Assembly (NCBI RefSeq): GCF_019565455.1 | Contig: NZ_CP067377.1 | Span: 186,001-250,000 of the forward strand | DNA from: Flavobacterium oreochromis | GTDB lineage: Bacteria; Bacteroidota; Bacteroidia; Flavobacteriales; Flavobacteriaceae | Direction of reading: 5' to 3' | Length of the DNA stretch: 64,000 bases | Part shown: positions 38,743 to 49,000 of the stretch, one piece after another | Layout: every line of letters starts with the position of its first letter | How positions within the stretch are numbered: the stretch's first letter is position 1 | The notes under the pieces: model-generated | Told to the model about the DNA's origin: nothing | What the model saw: the letters and a program-made list of their open reading frames with translations, nothing else | Database searches by the model: none | Program-made: the position numbers and the translations under genes

Positions 38743-39474
38743 ATGAGCTTTCTAACCGCACAATGGAACAATTTGGTAATGGCAAATTATGTCATTGATC
38801 CAAAGAATTTAGAAAAATACCTTCCAGCAGGAACAGAACTCGACATTTGGAATGGTAACTGTTTTGTGAGTTTAGTAGGATTTATGTTCAATGATACTAA
38901 AGTATTAGGACTTCGAATTCCGAAACACACTGATTTTGAAGAAGTAAATCTTCGTTTTTATGTAAAACGTTTTGAAAATGGTCAATGGAAACGAGGTGTG
39001 GTTTTTATCCAAGAAATTGTACCAAAAAGGGCCATCACTTTTGTAGCCAATACTTTTTACAAAGAACATTACAGAACACGGGTAATGAACCATCAAAATA
39101 AATTGGAAGCCGAAGTACTCCAAGTAAGTTACAGTTGGCAAAATCAACAAAAGACCAATTTCATCAAAGTGAATGCTTATGATTTTCTGATGCCGATTGA
39201 AGAAGGGAGCGAAGCCGAATTTATAATGGAACATTATTTTGGTTACACTAAATATAATGACAAAAAAACCTATGAATACGAAGTAAAGCACCCCAAATGG
39301 AATCAGTATCACATTAAAAATTATGAAATAGATGTTGATTTTGAAAGTGTGTATGGAAACGACTTTGCTTTTCTTAATGACGTAGAACCTGTTTCAGTAT
39401 TTCTTGCCGAAGGTTCTGAAATTAGTGTGGAGAACAAAAGAAAAATCAAAACCAATGGAAACAAACAATTATAA
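38743..39474 (+). CDS. DUF2071 (YqjF-like) protein
   Basis: 243 residues, cytosolic. The pattern ANYVIDPKNLEKYLPAGTELDIWNG, VSLVGFMF and EEVNLRFYV is that of DUF2071 proteins, whose fold is related to acetoacetate decarboxylase. Its reaction is unknown. First structural gene of the operon under the AAACTTTCA-type operators. The end overlaps the start of the next gene. Confidence 0.85.
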   Translation: MSFLTAQWNNLVMANYVIDPKNLEKYLPAGTELDIWNGNCFVSLVGFMFNDTKVLGLRIPKHTDFEEVNLRFYVKRFENGQWKRGVVFIQEIVPKRAITFVANTFYKEHYRTRVMNHQNKLEAEVLQVSYSWQNQQKTNFIKVNAYDFLMPIEEGSEAEFIMEHYFGYTKYNDKKTYEYEVKHPKWNQYHIKNYEIDVDFESVYGNDFAFLNDVEPVSVFLAEGSEISVENKRKIKTNGNKQL

Positions 39475-39811
39475 CATCATTGCTTATTCTATTTTTCTAG
39501 CGATAATATTTTACATTATTCTAGTGGTTGGAAAAATTTGTTATCGAAACGGAAATATCTACGTTGACAGATTAATCCCTGACCATTCAGAATTGTGTCA
39601 ACAGATTAATAAAGTTTTATTGGTTGGTTATTATTTAGTCAATATTGGCTATGCCGCCACTACATTAATCACTTGGAAAGAAATTTTCACTATAGAACAA
39701 CTCATTGAAATACTATCTATCAAAGTAGCAACTATTGCCTTCATCCTTTCGTTCTTACATTATTCAAACATTTATATACTTACCAATTACGTTCAAAAAT
39801 TAATTAAATAA
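39455..39811 (+). CDS. Small membrane protein, first of a related pair
   Basis: 118 residues from METNNYNII at 39455, overlapping the end of the DUF2071 gene by 20 bases. Three hydrophobic segments (SIFLAIIFYIILVVGKI, KVLLVGYYLVNIGYAATTLI, VATIAFILSFLHY). It shares layout and short motifs (LxxGYYLxNxGYA) with the next gene, so the two are probably paralogues. Function unknown. Confidence 0.75.
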   Translation: METNNYNIIAYSIFLAIIFYIILVVGKICYRNGNIYVDRLIPDHSELCQQINKVLLVGYYLVNIGYAATTLITWKEIFTIEQLIEILSIKVATIAFILSFLHYSNIYILTNYVQKLIK

Positions 39812-39818
39812 CACTATT

Positions 39819-40199
39819 ATGGAAACTTCAAAAATTTTAATCGGTTATGCTTTTTATTTACCTATTGCTTTTTTCTTAACCTATTATGTGTCAAAAACAT
39901 TATTCAAAAATAGCAAAACATTTATGCTAGACATTTTTAATGGAAGAGAAGAAATTGCGTTGGCGACCAACAAATTATTTGAAACTGGATTTTATTTACT
40001 AAACCTTGGTTTTGCGTTAATGATTTTAGAATTAAGCCTTACGCAAAACACCTATCAAGAACTGGTGGAAGATTTGAGTTATAAAATTGGTGGTTTTTCT
40101 ATTTACTTAGGTATAATGCTTTTCTTCAATTTGTACTTATTCTTTAGAGGAAAAAGAAAAGCCCGTCAAAATAGAGATGCAAACTTCCAAACAGCATAA
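39819..40199 (+). CDS. Small membrane protein, second of a related pair
   Basis: 126 residues, three hydrophobic segments (IGYAFYLPIAFFLTYYVS, LFETGFYLLNLGFALMIL, GFSIYLGIMLFFNLYLF). ETGFYLLNLGFA parallels VGYYLVNIGYA in the preceding protein, suggesting tandem duplication and perhaps a heteromeric complex. Begins 7 bases after its neighbour's stop. Function unknown. Confidence 0.75.
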   Translation: METSKILIGYAFYLPIAFFLTYYVSKTLFKNSKTFMLDIFNGREEIALATNKLFETGFYLLNLGFALMILELSLTQNTYQELVEDLSYKIGGFSIYLGIMLFFNLYLFFRGKRKARQNRDANFQTA

Positions 40200-40205
40200 A
40201 GAATT

Positions 40206-40243
40206 AAACCCGACAGGTTTTAAAAATCTGTCGGGGTTTTAAA
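40206..40243 (+). terminator. Palindromic terminator-like element
   Basis: aaacccgacaggtttt paired imperfectly with aaaaatctgtcggggttt, then T and A runs. It lies between the second membrane gene and the DCC-like gene and belongs to the gacaggtt palindrome family. Confidence 0.6.
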
Positions 40244-40251
40244 AAAATGAG

Positions 40252-41068
40252 ATGAAAACGCTAAAAAACCAAACCATCCTCTACTACGAAGAATGTCCGT
40301 TATGCCAAACCTACACTTCTGCGTTTATAGCTACAGGAATGTTGGATAAAAATGGTAGAAAACCCTATCAAGAAATCAATACTCACGAAATTCCTTTCTT
40401 AGATAGCAAATGAGATTGCATTAATCGATTATCAAAACCAAAAAGTCATTTATGGTATAGATAGTTTACTCAAAATTATTGGTCATTCTTTTCCTTTAAT
40501 TAAAACCATTGGAGAATTTAAAGCTATTAACTTTTTACTAAAGAAATTCTATTCTTTTATTTCTTATAACCGAAAAGTAATAATGCCGAGTACTGAAAAG
40601 AAAGAACAATCTTGCAAATGCGAACCTTCTTTCAACGTAAAGTACAGATTATTTTATCTATTTTTTGGCTTAGGTATAACAACCATAGTGTTTTTCAAAT
40701 TTTCTGAAGACATTCCTTTTATCCCAAAAAGCAATATCAGCAGAGAAGCAGCAATTGCCATAGGACAACTTGTATTTCAAAGTCTTTTTCTTTTGAATCG
40801 GGATTATAAAACAATCTTGAATTACTTAGGCAATGTAATGACCGTTTCATTATACGGTTGTCTATTGCTCACCCCTATTCTTTTGAGTAGCCTATTTATA
40901 AAAATAAATCCAATGGTAGCATTGGCTTGGTTTGGAATCACTGTAACACTAATGTTAGCCGAACATACTAAAAGAATAACAATTTTACAACTTCCAAAGT
41001 ATCTATCAGCTACTTGGGTATTATATCGACTCCTCATTCTTTTTCTCATTTTAAATCAAGTATTATGA
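40252..41068 (+). CDS. DCC/thioredoxin-like plus membrane protein (frame break)
   Basis: ATG at 40252 begins MKTLKNQTILYYEECPLCQTY, with a CPLC redox-type motif as in DCC (DUF393) proteins. The frame stops at about 40413. Adding one base in the AAATG stretch there continues as NEIALIDYQNQKVIYGIDSLLKIIG and runs to 41068. The C-terminal half has about four membrane segments, so the joined product (about 272 residues) is a redox domain fused to a membrane region. Its stop overlaps the ATG of the TIGR01777 gene (ATGA). Confidence 0.7.
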
Positions 41069-42042
41069 AAATAGTTATTAGTGCAGGAACAGGTTTTTTA
41101 GGGCAAGTTCTTGTGGAGTACTTCAAAAAAGACAATAATGAAATCATTGTTCTAACTCGTGGAAGAGCTAAAACAAAAGACAATGTTCATTACGTACATT
41201 GGAATGCAAAAACATTAACGGGTTGGGAAAAACAATTAGAAAATACAGATGTCTTAATCAATCTTGCAGGAAAATCTGTAGATTGCAGGTACAATGAAGA
41301 AAACAAAAAAACAATTCTTTCTTCCCGAATTGATAGCACAAAAATTCTAAACCAAGCTGTTTTGCAATGTGAGCATCCGCCTAAACATTGGTTAAACTCT
41401 TCCACATCTACCATTTATCGTCATTCTGAAGACAAACAGATGGATGAATATACAGGTGAAATTGGTGATGATTTTTCTATGAATGTAGCCAAATCTTGGG
41501 AACACGCTTTTTTTGAAACCGCAACGCCTAACACATTGAAAACCGCTTTACGAACTTCTATCGTATTAGGCAAAAAAGGAGGTGCTTTTCTACCGCTAAA
41601 AAACCTAACACAAATGGGATTTGGTGGTAAACAAGGAAACGGGAAACAATTCATCAGTTGGATACACGAAGAAGATTTTGCAAGGGCATTGGCATTTATC
41701 ATCGAAAAAGAAATCACAGGAGTCATCAACATTGTTTCACCAACGCCTGTGCAAAACAAGACTTTTATGAAAACACTTCGAAAAGAAATGAATATCCCTT
41801 TTGGAACACCTCTAGGCAAGCGAATGTTAGAATTTGGTGCTAAAATCATAGGAACAGAAACTGAGTTGGTTTTAAAAAGCCGTAATGTGATTCCGAAGCG
41901 ATTATTAGAAAATGGATTTGTTTTTAAATTTGGAGATTTGAGGGAGGCGTTTAAGGAATTGTTATATAAAAATAGTTACACAGAGTTCCACAAAGTAGGC
42001 ACGAAGTTTCACAAAGAAAAATTACTATCAAGTAATAATTAA
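41065..42042 (+). CDS. TIGR01777 family NAD(P)-binding epimerase-like protein
   Basis: About 325 residues from MKIVISAGTGFLGQVL at 41065, which overlaps the previous stop; the longer frame lacks family match. Extended short-chain dehydrogenase fold with GTGFLG nucleotide loop, INLAGKSVDCRYNEENK and GKQFISWIHEEDFARAL, diagnostic for the YfcH/SulA-like group. The last 20 or so residues (NSYTEFHKVGTKFHKE) are encoded by a cacagag/cacaaag repeat that continues downstream, so the natural end may have been altered. Confidence 0.88.
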   Translation: MKIVISAGTGFLGQVLVEYFKKDNNEIIVLTRGRAKTKDNVHYVHWNAKTLTGWEKQLENTDVLINLAGKSVDCRYNEENKKTILSSRIDSTKILNQAVLQCEHPPKHWLNSSTSTIYRHSEDKQMDEYTGEIGDDFSMNVAKSWEHAFFETATPNTLKTALRTSIVLGKKGGAFLPLKNLTQMGFGGKQGNGKQFISWIHEEDFARALAFIIEKEITGVINIVSPTPVQNKTFMKTLRKEMNIPFGTPLGKRMLEFGAKIIGTETELVLKSRNVIPKRLLENGFVFKFGDLREAFKELLYKNSYTEFHKVGTKFHKEKLLSSNN

Positions 42043-42135
42043 CCTTAACCACAAGGAACACAAAGTAATCGTAATGTTCGCTAAAAAAACTTTGTGTAGC
42101 TCTGTGAATTAAACTTTGTGTGACTCTGTGTAACA
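41978..42135. repeat. Imperfect inverted-repeat element with cacagag/cacaaag arms
   Basis: acacagagttccacaaag near the end of the epimerase gene faces actttgtgtgactctgtgt near 42110, with more cacaaag/ctttgtg copies between. Such REP-like elements are frequent in flavobacterial intergenic DNA. Here one arm is translated. Confidence 0.55.
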
Positions 42136-42150
42136 AATAACTTGATAAAA

Positions 42151-42591
42151 ATGACCACACTCCATCTAAAAACCATTATCAATTCAAAAATACAAACGGT
42201 ATTCAACGCCTCTAGAAATTTAGATTTCCACAAAGAATCATTGGCATCTACCAATGAAAGAATAATCGCAGGAAAACAAAACGGACTTATAGAAGAAGGA
42301 GAAACAGTTACTTGGCGAGGAAAACATTTTGGATGCTATCTAACCCATAAAAGCTTAATAACTCAAATGAACAAATACGATTCGTTTACTGATGAAATGG
42401 TTGATGGACATTTTAAGTCTTTTGTTCATCATCAATTTATTGAACAAGGAAATATGACTTTAATGATAGACACGATTCATTATTCAGTTCCTTATGGATT
42501 GCTAGGCAGATTTTTTGATTTTTTGGTTTTGAAAAAATATTTGAGAAAATTGATTGAGGAAAGGAATGAGTTTTTGAAAATTAACTCATAA
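42151..42591 (+). CDS. SRPBCC-fold (START-like) protein
   Basis: About 146 residues from MTTLHLKTII at 42151; the frame upstream uses TTG. The pattern IQTVFNASRNLDFHKESL, EEGETVTWRGKHFG and IDTIHYSVPYGLLGRFFDFLVLKKYL is that of the polyketide-cyclase-like SRPBCC family, common partners of TIGR01777 proteins. It probably binds a small hydrophobic ligand. Convergent and overlapping by 11 bases with the next minus-strand gene. Confidence 0.85.
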   Translation: MTTLHLKTIINSKIQTVFNASRNLDFHKESLASTNERIIAGKQNGLIEEGETVTWRGKHFGCYLTHKSLITQMNKYDSFTDEMVDGHFKSFVHHQFIEQGNMTLMIDTIHYSVPYGLLGRFFDFLVLKKYLRKLIEERNEFLKINS

Positions 42592-42811
42592 TATTAAAAT
42601 CAACAATTAAGTTTCCATTACTATCAAACATTTTTTTATCCGATAAAATAATTTTTTCATCCAACGGCATCTTCGAAAGTTTTTCAACAATTGTTCTTAT
42701 AATTATTTCTCCTTCGGGCGTTGGTTTTGTAACCCCTTCTTCTAACATTCTTAAACGTATCTGATAAATACCTAAATAATGGGCAACATCAAAATAATTT
42801 CTAACTTTCAT
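42581..42811 (-). CDS. Small protein of unknown function
   Basis: 76 residues, no signal. Its ATG overlaps the stop of the UbiA-like gene (ATGAAAGTTAG), which supports translation as part of that operon. Acidic and basic residues are mixed, with a C-terminal IILSDKKMFDSNGNLIVDFN. No family recognised. Confidence 0.6.
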   Translation of the reverse strand: MKVRNYFDVAHYLGIYQIRLRMLEEGVTKPTPEGEIIIRTIVEKLSKMPLDEKIILSDKKMFDSNGNLIVDFNIMS

Positions 42812-43630
42812 CTTCGAAAATTCTAAAAATAGTTTCTAATTCAAAAAGATTAAACACCCACCAAACAATCGGTATCGCTTCTACCCAAAACGACGTATAA
42901 TATTTCAAACTATTGGGAGTGGCAAAAAACAAAGCCATAGCAATTAATACATTCGAAATTTGAAATTTAAAATTAAAATTCATTTCTAAACCTATAACTA
43001 TCACCAACAAAACATACCCCAACCATTTTGTTTTCTTCACTCCTATTTGTTGCGGAATGGTTTGTAAACTTAAAGCATCTTTAGATAAATCGACTATTTC
43101 AAAAATAAGCATTAGTACAAATACAATCAGAAATCGTTGCAGGAAATATATCCATATCGATTCTCCAATCAACGTTTCTGAATAAAAAACAGGCAATAAC
43201 ACCGTTACAATTGCCCAACTTAATGCTACTAGATAAATTTTGACTCCACTCCAGTTTCTAAAGTTGGTCTTTTTAGGCACTATGGGCAGGGCATAAAACC
43301 CTGTGAGCAACAACGACACTACTGCTGTCAGTTGTGTTAATCTGTTCAGTTGAAAAAAATAATACCCACAAACAATAGCTGACACAAAACTTAGCAAAAC
43401 AACTAACCTCAGCTGAGTATGCCAAACCACTTTTTTGACTCTAGCTAATTCATCATATTTGATAAAATTGTAACCAACAATTGTCCCAAAAAAAGCAAAC
43501 CAACTTATGTTTTTATCTATTTGAAGTTGGAATTCCTCAGCAGTGATTTGGACAAAAGCAAAAACTGCAAAAGCCACATGAATACTTCCGATGAGATAAA
43601 AATCAAAAACTTATGGAGCAATCTATTCAT
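42801..43630 (-). CDS. UbiA-like prenyltransferase membrane protein (frame break at N-terminus)
   Basis: The uninterrupted frame starts only at about 43577. An ATG at 43630 (MNRLLHKFLIF) plus a one-base change in the TTTTT run near 43593 gives LIGSIHVAFAVFAF and a full N-terminal membrane helix. About eight hydrophobic segments. GYNFIKYDE and LIFEIVDLSKDALSLQTIPQQIG stand where UbiA enzymes carry their two Asp-rich motifs, but the first is weak, so activity is uncertain. The start overlaps the end of pbpC by 8 bases. Confidence 0.7.
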
Positions 43631-46013
43631 TTTCAATAATCACGTACTGTTTTAATTCAGTTCCTTTTTCATCTACAACGGTTACTAAATGCTTTCCAGT
43701 AGAGGTTATAATTGGCATTTCATGAAAGGTTTCAGTTGTACCTTTAAATTCGTTATCAATGTACCAATATATTTTTGATTCTCGATTAGAATGTGCTACT
43801 TTAAAAATCACTGGTTGGATTTTGCCTTCAAAATTTTTAGTGAGGTATATTTTGCTATTTGCTTTTGGATAAATAAACCCCATAGAACTTACATTTGCTC
43901 CTTGACAATCGGAACGAAAAGGTGGTAGTGATTTATAATCAATGTGAAACCCTTTATAATACCATTCCATCACAGGAGGCAACACAAACCATGACTGGGT
44001 AACAATATTATCGACCTCTTCACAAGTGCTATTCACACGATATTGCCCAGTTTTATCCAAATGTATGATTTTATGATATGGACACACTTTGGTTTTCATT
44101 CCGCTTTTAGGAATGAGTTGTTTTACTTTTGGACAATCATCCTTAGCCAAATATCCGCTTAGAACGCAACAATCTACCGAAACTAAATCTTGTGGTTGAG
44201 AAAACCATTTTTTTCTAGGCAACAAATTAAAAACATCAAACAAAACAGGTGCCGCACTATCAATACCTGTTAGTTGTGGTCTACCTTCCCCTGAAGCATT
44301 TCCTACCCAAATGCCTACCACATAATCACGGTTTGTCCCTATAGCCCACGCATCTCGGTTCCCAAAGCTTGTTCCCGTTTTCCAAGCAATTTGGAGAGAA
44401 GAATCATAAAAACGCCAAGCTTCATCTTCTGCTGGACGGTTTACTTCTTTCATCGCTTGATAAGTTAAATAGATAGCTCCTGCCCCTACTATATTTTTTT
44501 CGTCTTGATCATTTCCAAAATCTTGTACAAAATCTTTTTTATAATTGATTTCACAAAATTCTGAAGTTCGATATTTTTTGTTGCTTTGATAAAAATTTAA
44601 AGTTGATGTAAGATTGGCATACGTTCTACTCAAATCCCACAAGTTACTTTCGGCTCCACCTAAAATTAATGACAAACCATAATGATCTGGATGTTTATTG
44701 ATGTTTTTAAGGTGATATTGTTTTAAAGTTTCATAAAATTTATGGACTCCGTGATCTTGGAGCATTAAAACGGCAGGAATATTTAAGGATCTTGACAAAG
44801 CGCGTTGCGCTGGGACTGCTCCATCAAACGTTAAATTAAAATTTTGCGGCATATAACCAGAAATTTGAGTTGGTATATCAGCCACTAAGGTGTTTGGTAG
44901 TATCTCCCCTTCGTCAAGCATCGATGCAAAAAGTAATGGTTTCAACACACTACCTGTACTACGAGGGGCGGTAATAATATCTACATCTTTATCATGATTT
45001 ACATCTGTGGGTGTATTCCCCACATAACTTAGCACATTTCTATTTTTTACATCCAAAACGATTACAGCCATATTATGAACTTCATTTTGATTATACTGAC
45101 TGTAATATTGACTTACAATTTGGTTTACTCGGTTTTGAAGAGAAATATCTATGGTTGTTACAATTTTTTGCTCAGGATTTTCTTTGGCTATTTTTTGCAA
45201 TAAATGCGGAGCTATTTGAGGTAAATTGTATGGTTTTTGAGGCAAAGGCTCAGTCAAAGAAAGATCGAAAGTCATTTTATCAATAACTTTATTATCAAGC
45301 AACTTTTTTAGCAAACGATTACGTTTCATTAATAATTGTTGCTGATTCTTTCCTGGATAAATCAATCTTGGAGAGTTAGGCAATACCGCAAGTGTAGCAC
45401 TTTCTGCCCAAGATAATTGGTGAGGTTGTACCCCAAAATAGCGCCAAGAAGCCATTTCGAGGCCTACTACATTTCCTCCAAAAGGAGCGTGTGCTGCATA
45501 CAATTCAAGAATACGTTCTTTAGAATATCTAAATTCTAATCGAGTAGCTAAAATTATTTCAATTATTTTTTCAAAATACGTACGTTTCTTATTTTTCCTT
45601 GCTAGCCGAATAACTTGTTGAGTAATTGTACTTCCTCCGCGAACAACTTTACCCGCAGTTCTATTTTGTTTAACAGCCTTGACCATTGCTACAGGATTAA
45701 ACCCAAAATGATGGTAAAAGTGTTCGTCTTCAAAATAGACTACACATTGCTTGAATTTTTCTGGAATAGTATCTTGTTCAGGAAATCGCCATTGTCCATC
45801 GGTTGCAATTTTTGCTCCTAATAATTCACTTGTACTACTTTCTATAACCGTTGAATAAGGTTCTGAGAATAGTGTTCGTGGTAAGGAAAAATAGTAAACA
45901 ACAAGAAGTACAAATCCTATGATGGATTTCTTTTTGTTGTTAATTATCCAAGATTTTATTTTTAAACCCGACAGGTTTTTAAAACCTGTCAGGTCTTTTA
46001 GATTTGGAAACAT
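43623..46013 (-). CDS. pbpC: Penicillin-binding protein 1C
   Basis: About 796 residues from ATG 46013. Bifunctional peptidoglycan synthase: one membrane anchor, a GT51 glycosyltransferase domain (EDEHFYHHFG, GGSTITQQ), a transpeptidase domain (RSTGSVLKP with active Ser, WKTGTSFGNRDAWA) and a C-terminal BiPBP_C domain. The first 20 codons are largely a gacaggtt palindrome translated as LTGFKNLSGL, before the anchor. It lies 17 bases after the alpha-2-macroglobulin gene, the classic pairing. Confidence 0.93.
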   Translation of the reverse strand: MFPNLKDLTGFKNLSGLKIKSWIINNKKKSIIGFVLLVVYYFSLPRTLFSEPYSTVIESSTSELLGAKIATDGQWRFPEQDTIPEKFKQCVVYFEDEHFYHHFGFNPVAMVKAVKQNRTAGKVVRGGSTITQQVIRLARKNKKRTYFEKIIEIILATRLEFRYSKERILELYAAHAPFGGNVVGLEMASWRYFGVQPHQLSWAESATLAVLPNSPRLIYPGKNQQQLLMKRNRLLKKLLDNKVIDKMTFDLSLTEPLPQKPYNLPQIAPHLLQKIAKENPEQKIVTTIDISLQNRVNQIVSQYYSQYNQNEVHNMAVIVLDVKNRNVLSYVGNTPTDVNHDKDVDIITAPRSTGSVLKPLLFASMLDEGEILPNTLVADIPTQISGYMPQNFNLTFDGAVPAQRALSRSLNIPAVLMLQDHGVHKFYETLKQYHLKNINKHPDHYGLSLILGGAESNLWDLSRTYANLTSTLNFYQSNKKYRTSEFCEINYKKDFVQDFGNDQDEKNIVGAGAIYLTYQAMKEVNRPAEDEAWRFYDSSLQIAWKTGTSFGNRDAWAIGTNRDYVVGIWVGNASGEGRPQLTGIDSAAPVLFDVFNLLPRKKWFSQPQDLVSVDCCVLSGYLAKDDCPKVKQLIPKSGMKTKVCPYHKIIHLDKTGQYRVNSTCEEVDNIVTQSWFVLPPVMEWYYKGFHIDYKSLPPFRSDCQGANVSSMGFIYPKANSKIYLTKNFEGKIQPVIFKVAHSNRESKIYWYIDNEFKGTTETFHEMPIITSTGKHLVTVVDEKGTELKQYVIIENE
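45966..45996. repeat. gacaggtt palindrome inside the pbpC start
   Basis: gacaggtttt (45970-45979) and aaaacctgtc (45981-45990) are perfect arms around one base, flanked by partly pairing acc/ggt. Elsewhere this palindrome type sits between genes (35567, 40206, 3122). Here it is within the first 20 codons of pbpC. Confidence 0.7.
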
Positions 46014-46030
46014 ATTATATTTAGAAACCT

Positions 46031-49000
46031 TTACTTCACAATCTGAACCCACTGCCCTTTGGTACGAGCTATGAAAGTATTATCATACATAGCTTCGCAT
46101 TGCACACCTGGAAGATAATAATTCCCAAGATAAGACGCATTAATCAGCATTTTGAACACTCTTGTTTCTCCAGATTTTAATCCAAAATAATAATTGGCTC
46201 TATCATCACGGATATCAATATTATCTACAACATTTTCTGTGGCATTACCAAAGTCGGTATAACGGGTATTCACAATTTCAAAACCAGAAGGCAATATTTG
46301 CGTAAGTGCAATATTTGGAACATATTCAGTGCGTTTGTTTCTAAGAACTACTTCGGCAATTAGTTCGGTACCTTGAGCGATTTTAGACACATTAACTACC
46401 TTTCCTTTTCTATCTTTAAATACTACAGACGCTGTAACATTATTAGAAGCTACTTTTTCTTGACCTACAGGTAAAATTTCGCTTGTAATAATTCTGATGA
46501 ATAAGGTATTATTTTTAGTATTTTTAATACTTACTTTACCTATTCCTGCTTCCGTTAAAATGGTTCTTTGTGCAATAGGTTTTGTGGAGTTTATAGCTAC
46601 TGTTTTTCCAGTGTTTGTTACTTGCACATTAATTCCTTTACCTCCATTGAATTTGGCAAACTTCGCCATGGCACATAAAGCATAGGCAGTGGTTTGAGTA
46701 CTCATCCAAGTATTAGACGAAAGATTTCTAGCTAAAGTTACTGCTGTTTTAAATGCTTTTTGTTTTTGATTCAACAAAATTAAGGTTTCTAGAGTCATCG
46801 CTCTATTTCTATCAGAAGAACCATAACTATAGTAATAACTAGATTTTGTATCGTCAATATTACTTCGCAATACTAATTCATTTGCCGCACTAGACTGTTT
46901 GACAAGGGCATAAGTAGCCGCTAAACGAAGTTTTGTTTCATTAGAAATTCCCTTTGTTTCACGTAAACGATTCATAGAGGCTAAATCAGGAGCATCGGCT
47001 AATGCCAATGTGTATAAGCGATACGATTGATTAAGATCAGTATTATAATCATTTTCCATTCTCCATTGTTTCGCAATTTTTTGTTGGTATGCAATCCACT
47101 TAGATTTAAAGTTTACTGGTAAAGCATAACCTTTTTTCTCGGCCTCAATCATAAAATGTCCTGCATAACTTGTTCCCCAGTCATCAGGAGTGTTTCCTCC
47201 TTCCCAGTAAGCGACTCCACCATTTGCAAGTTGGAAACTTGATAATTTAGCAATTCCTTTGGTTACATTTTTTTGAATAGATTGTTTTCTTATTGGATCT
47301 AAGTCAATTACCTCTGTTAAATATAATTGAGGAAATACAGAAGAAGTTGTTTGCTCAACACAACCATGAGGATATTGGATAAGATAATCTAAACGTCTTC
47401 CAAAATCAACTGTTGGAATAGATGAAATTTCTATAACAGCTTTATTACTTCCTACTACTCCAAAAGATTTCCAAGAAAGCACTTTTTGACTATTCGCTCC
47501 TAAAACCGCATCTGAAGTTAAAGTAGTGACAGGATTAGGATTCATTACATCCACCTCAACCTCATACACTGATTTTTGGTTACCTGAAGTTGCAATAACT
47601 TCTATTTTACCTATCCCTGTAGTATTTCCAACGCTTAAATCGAAATAGGCCATTTTTTCATCAGGAGAAGTGAAACTTAATTTTTGAGTAGCACTACTAA
47701 TTATTTTAACAGAATTATTTGTCTTTACATGAACAGTTACATTTTTAATATTTTTTTCGGTAGCAAAAACAGTAACCGGCAGCGTCACTTTTTCTGATGG
47801 AGAAATTTTTCTTGGCAAAGATGCTAGAACCATCAAAGGACTTTTAACAGCTGTAACTTTTTCGGCCATTCCATAAGCACCTTTTTCGGCATTTGCTGCA
47901 ACGACCATCGTTTTTACAGAACCTATATATTTTGGTAATTTAATTTGGTGAGTTTTAGAATCACCGCCCCCTATTTTATAGGGACCAAAATACATTACAA
48001 CAGGTTTAAAGCGATTTGCTTTTTTCGCATTAGCACCACCTTTTTCGGCATCACCTCCTATACTAAAAATTTGATTCACTCGACCACCGTAGGCTCCAAT
48101 AACATTATCATAAATATCCCAAGTACGAACACCTAAAGCTTCGCGAGCATAAAAACTATCCCAAGCATTAGGAGTTTTAAAACGAGTTAAGTCTAACAAA
48201 CCTTCATCTACAACGGCAATGGTATACGTCATAGGCAACCCCTTTTCTTCACTTACTTTAACATTTACTGTACTTTCTGGTTTAATTACATCAGGCATTG
48301 TAATTTTTGGTTTCAACACAGTTTCTTTATCCACTACACTAATAGGTACTAAACCATACATACGAATAGGTGCATCATTTTTAGTTGAAGCGTGTGGCCG
48401 CAGCATGGTAATATTGATATATACATTTGGAGCCATATCCGGTGTTATATCTAAATCCACCTGTGTTTCGCCTCCTGAAGTTTTTTTCCCAAAAAGTTTT
48501 TACTACTCTTGAACCATTTTCAATAGAAATTAGAGCACGACCGCCTTCACTTGAAGGAAAGAATATTTTAGCTGTTTCACCTACATTATATTCCTTTTTA
48601 TTTGTTGAAAAACGGAGCATAGTTGCTTCTTTTCCATCGGAATTTTTCGAACGTTCCGACCAATAAGGATAATCTAAAAATACGGTATTCCCTGTAGCAT
48701 GTCCATCATTAGGATCAATGGCTCTCACTAAATAACGCCCCCAATCATTTTCTGGAACTGAAAAAATCACCTCACCACGTCCTGATGCATCTGTATTAAT
48801 TACATATGATTTGTAAGCTGTAGTGGAAGTACTAGTACTATAGTTAGACAAATTATCAGAAGATTCATCCCACCACCATCTAGAGTCTATTTTATATACC
48901 CTAACTTGTAATCCTCTAATAGGTTTAGGTTGGCCATTTTCGTTTAGGGTAATAAATTCGTAGCGATTATTTTTACCTGTTTCTAATAATCCATATTTAT

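Noticed and set aside
38905..39312. 135-residue minus-strand open frame over the DUF2071 gene
   Set aside because: Shadow of a conserved plus-strand gene; its hydrophobic residues result from base composition.
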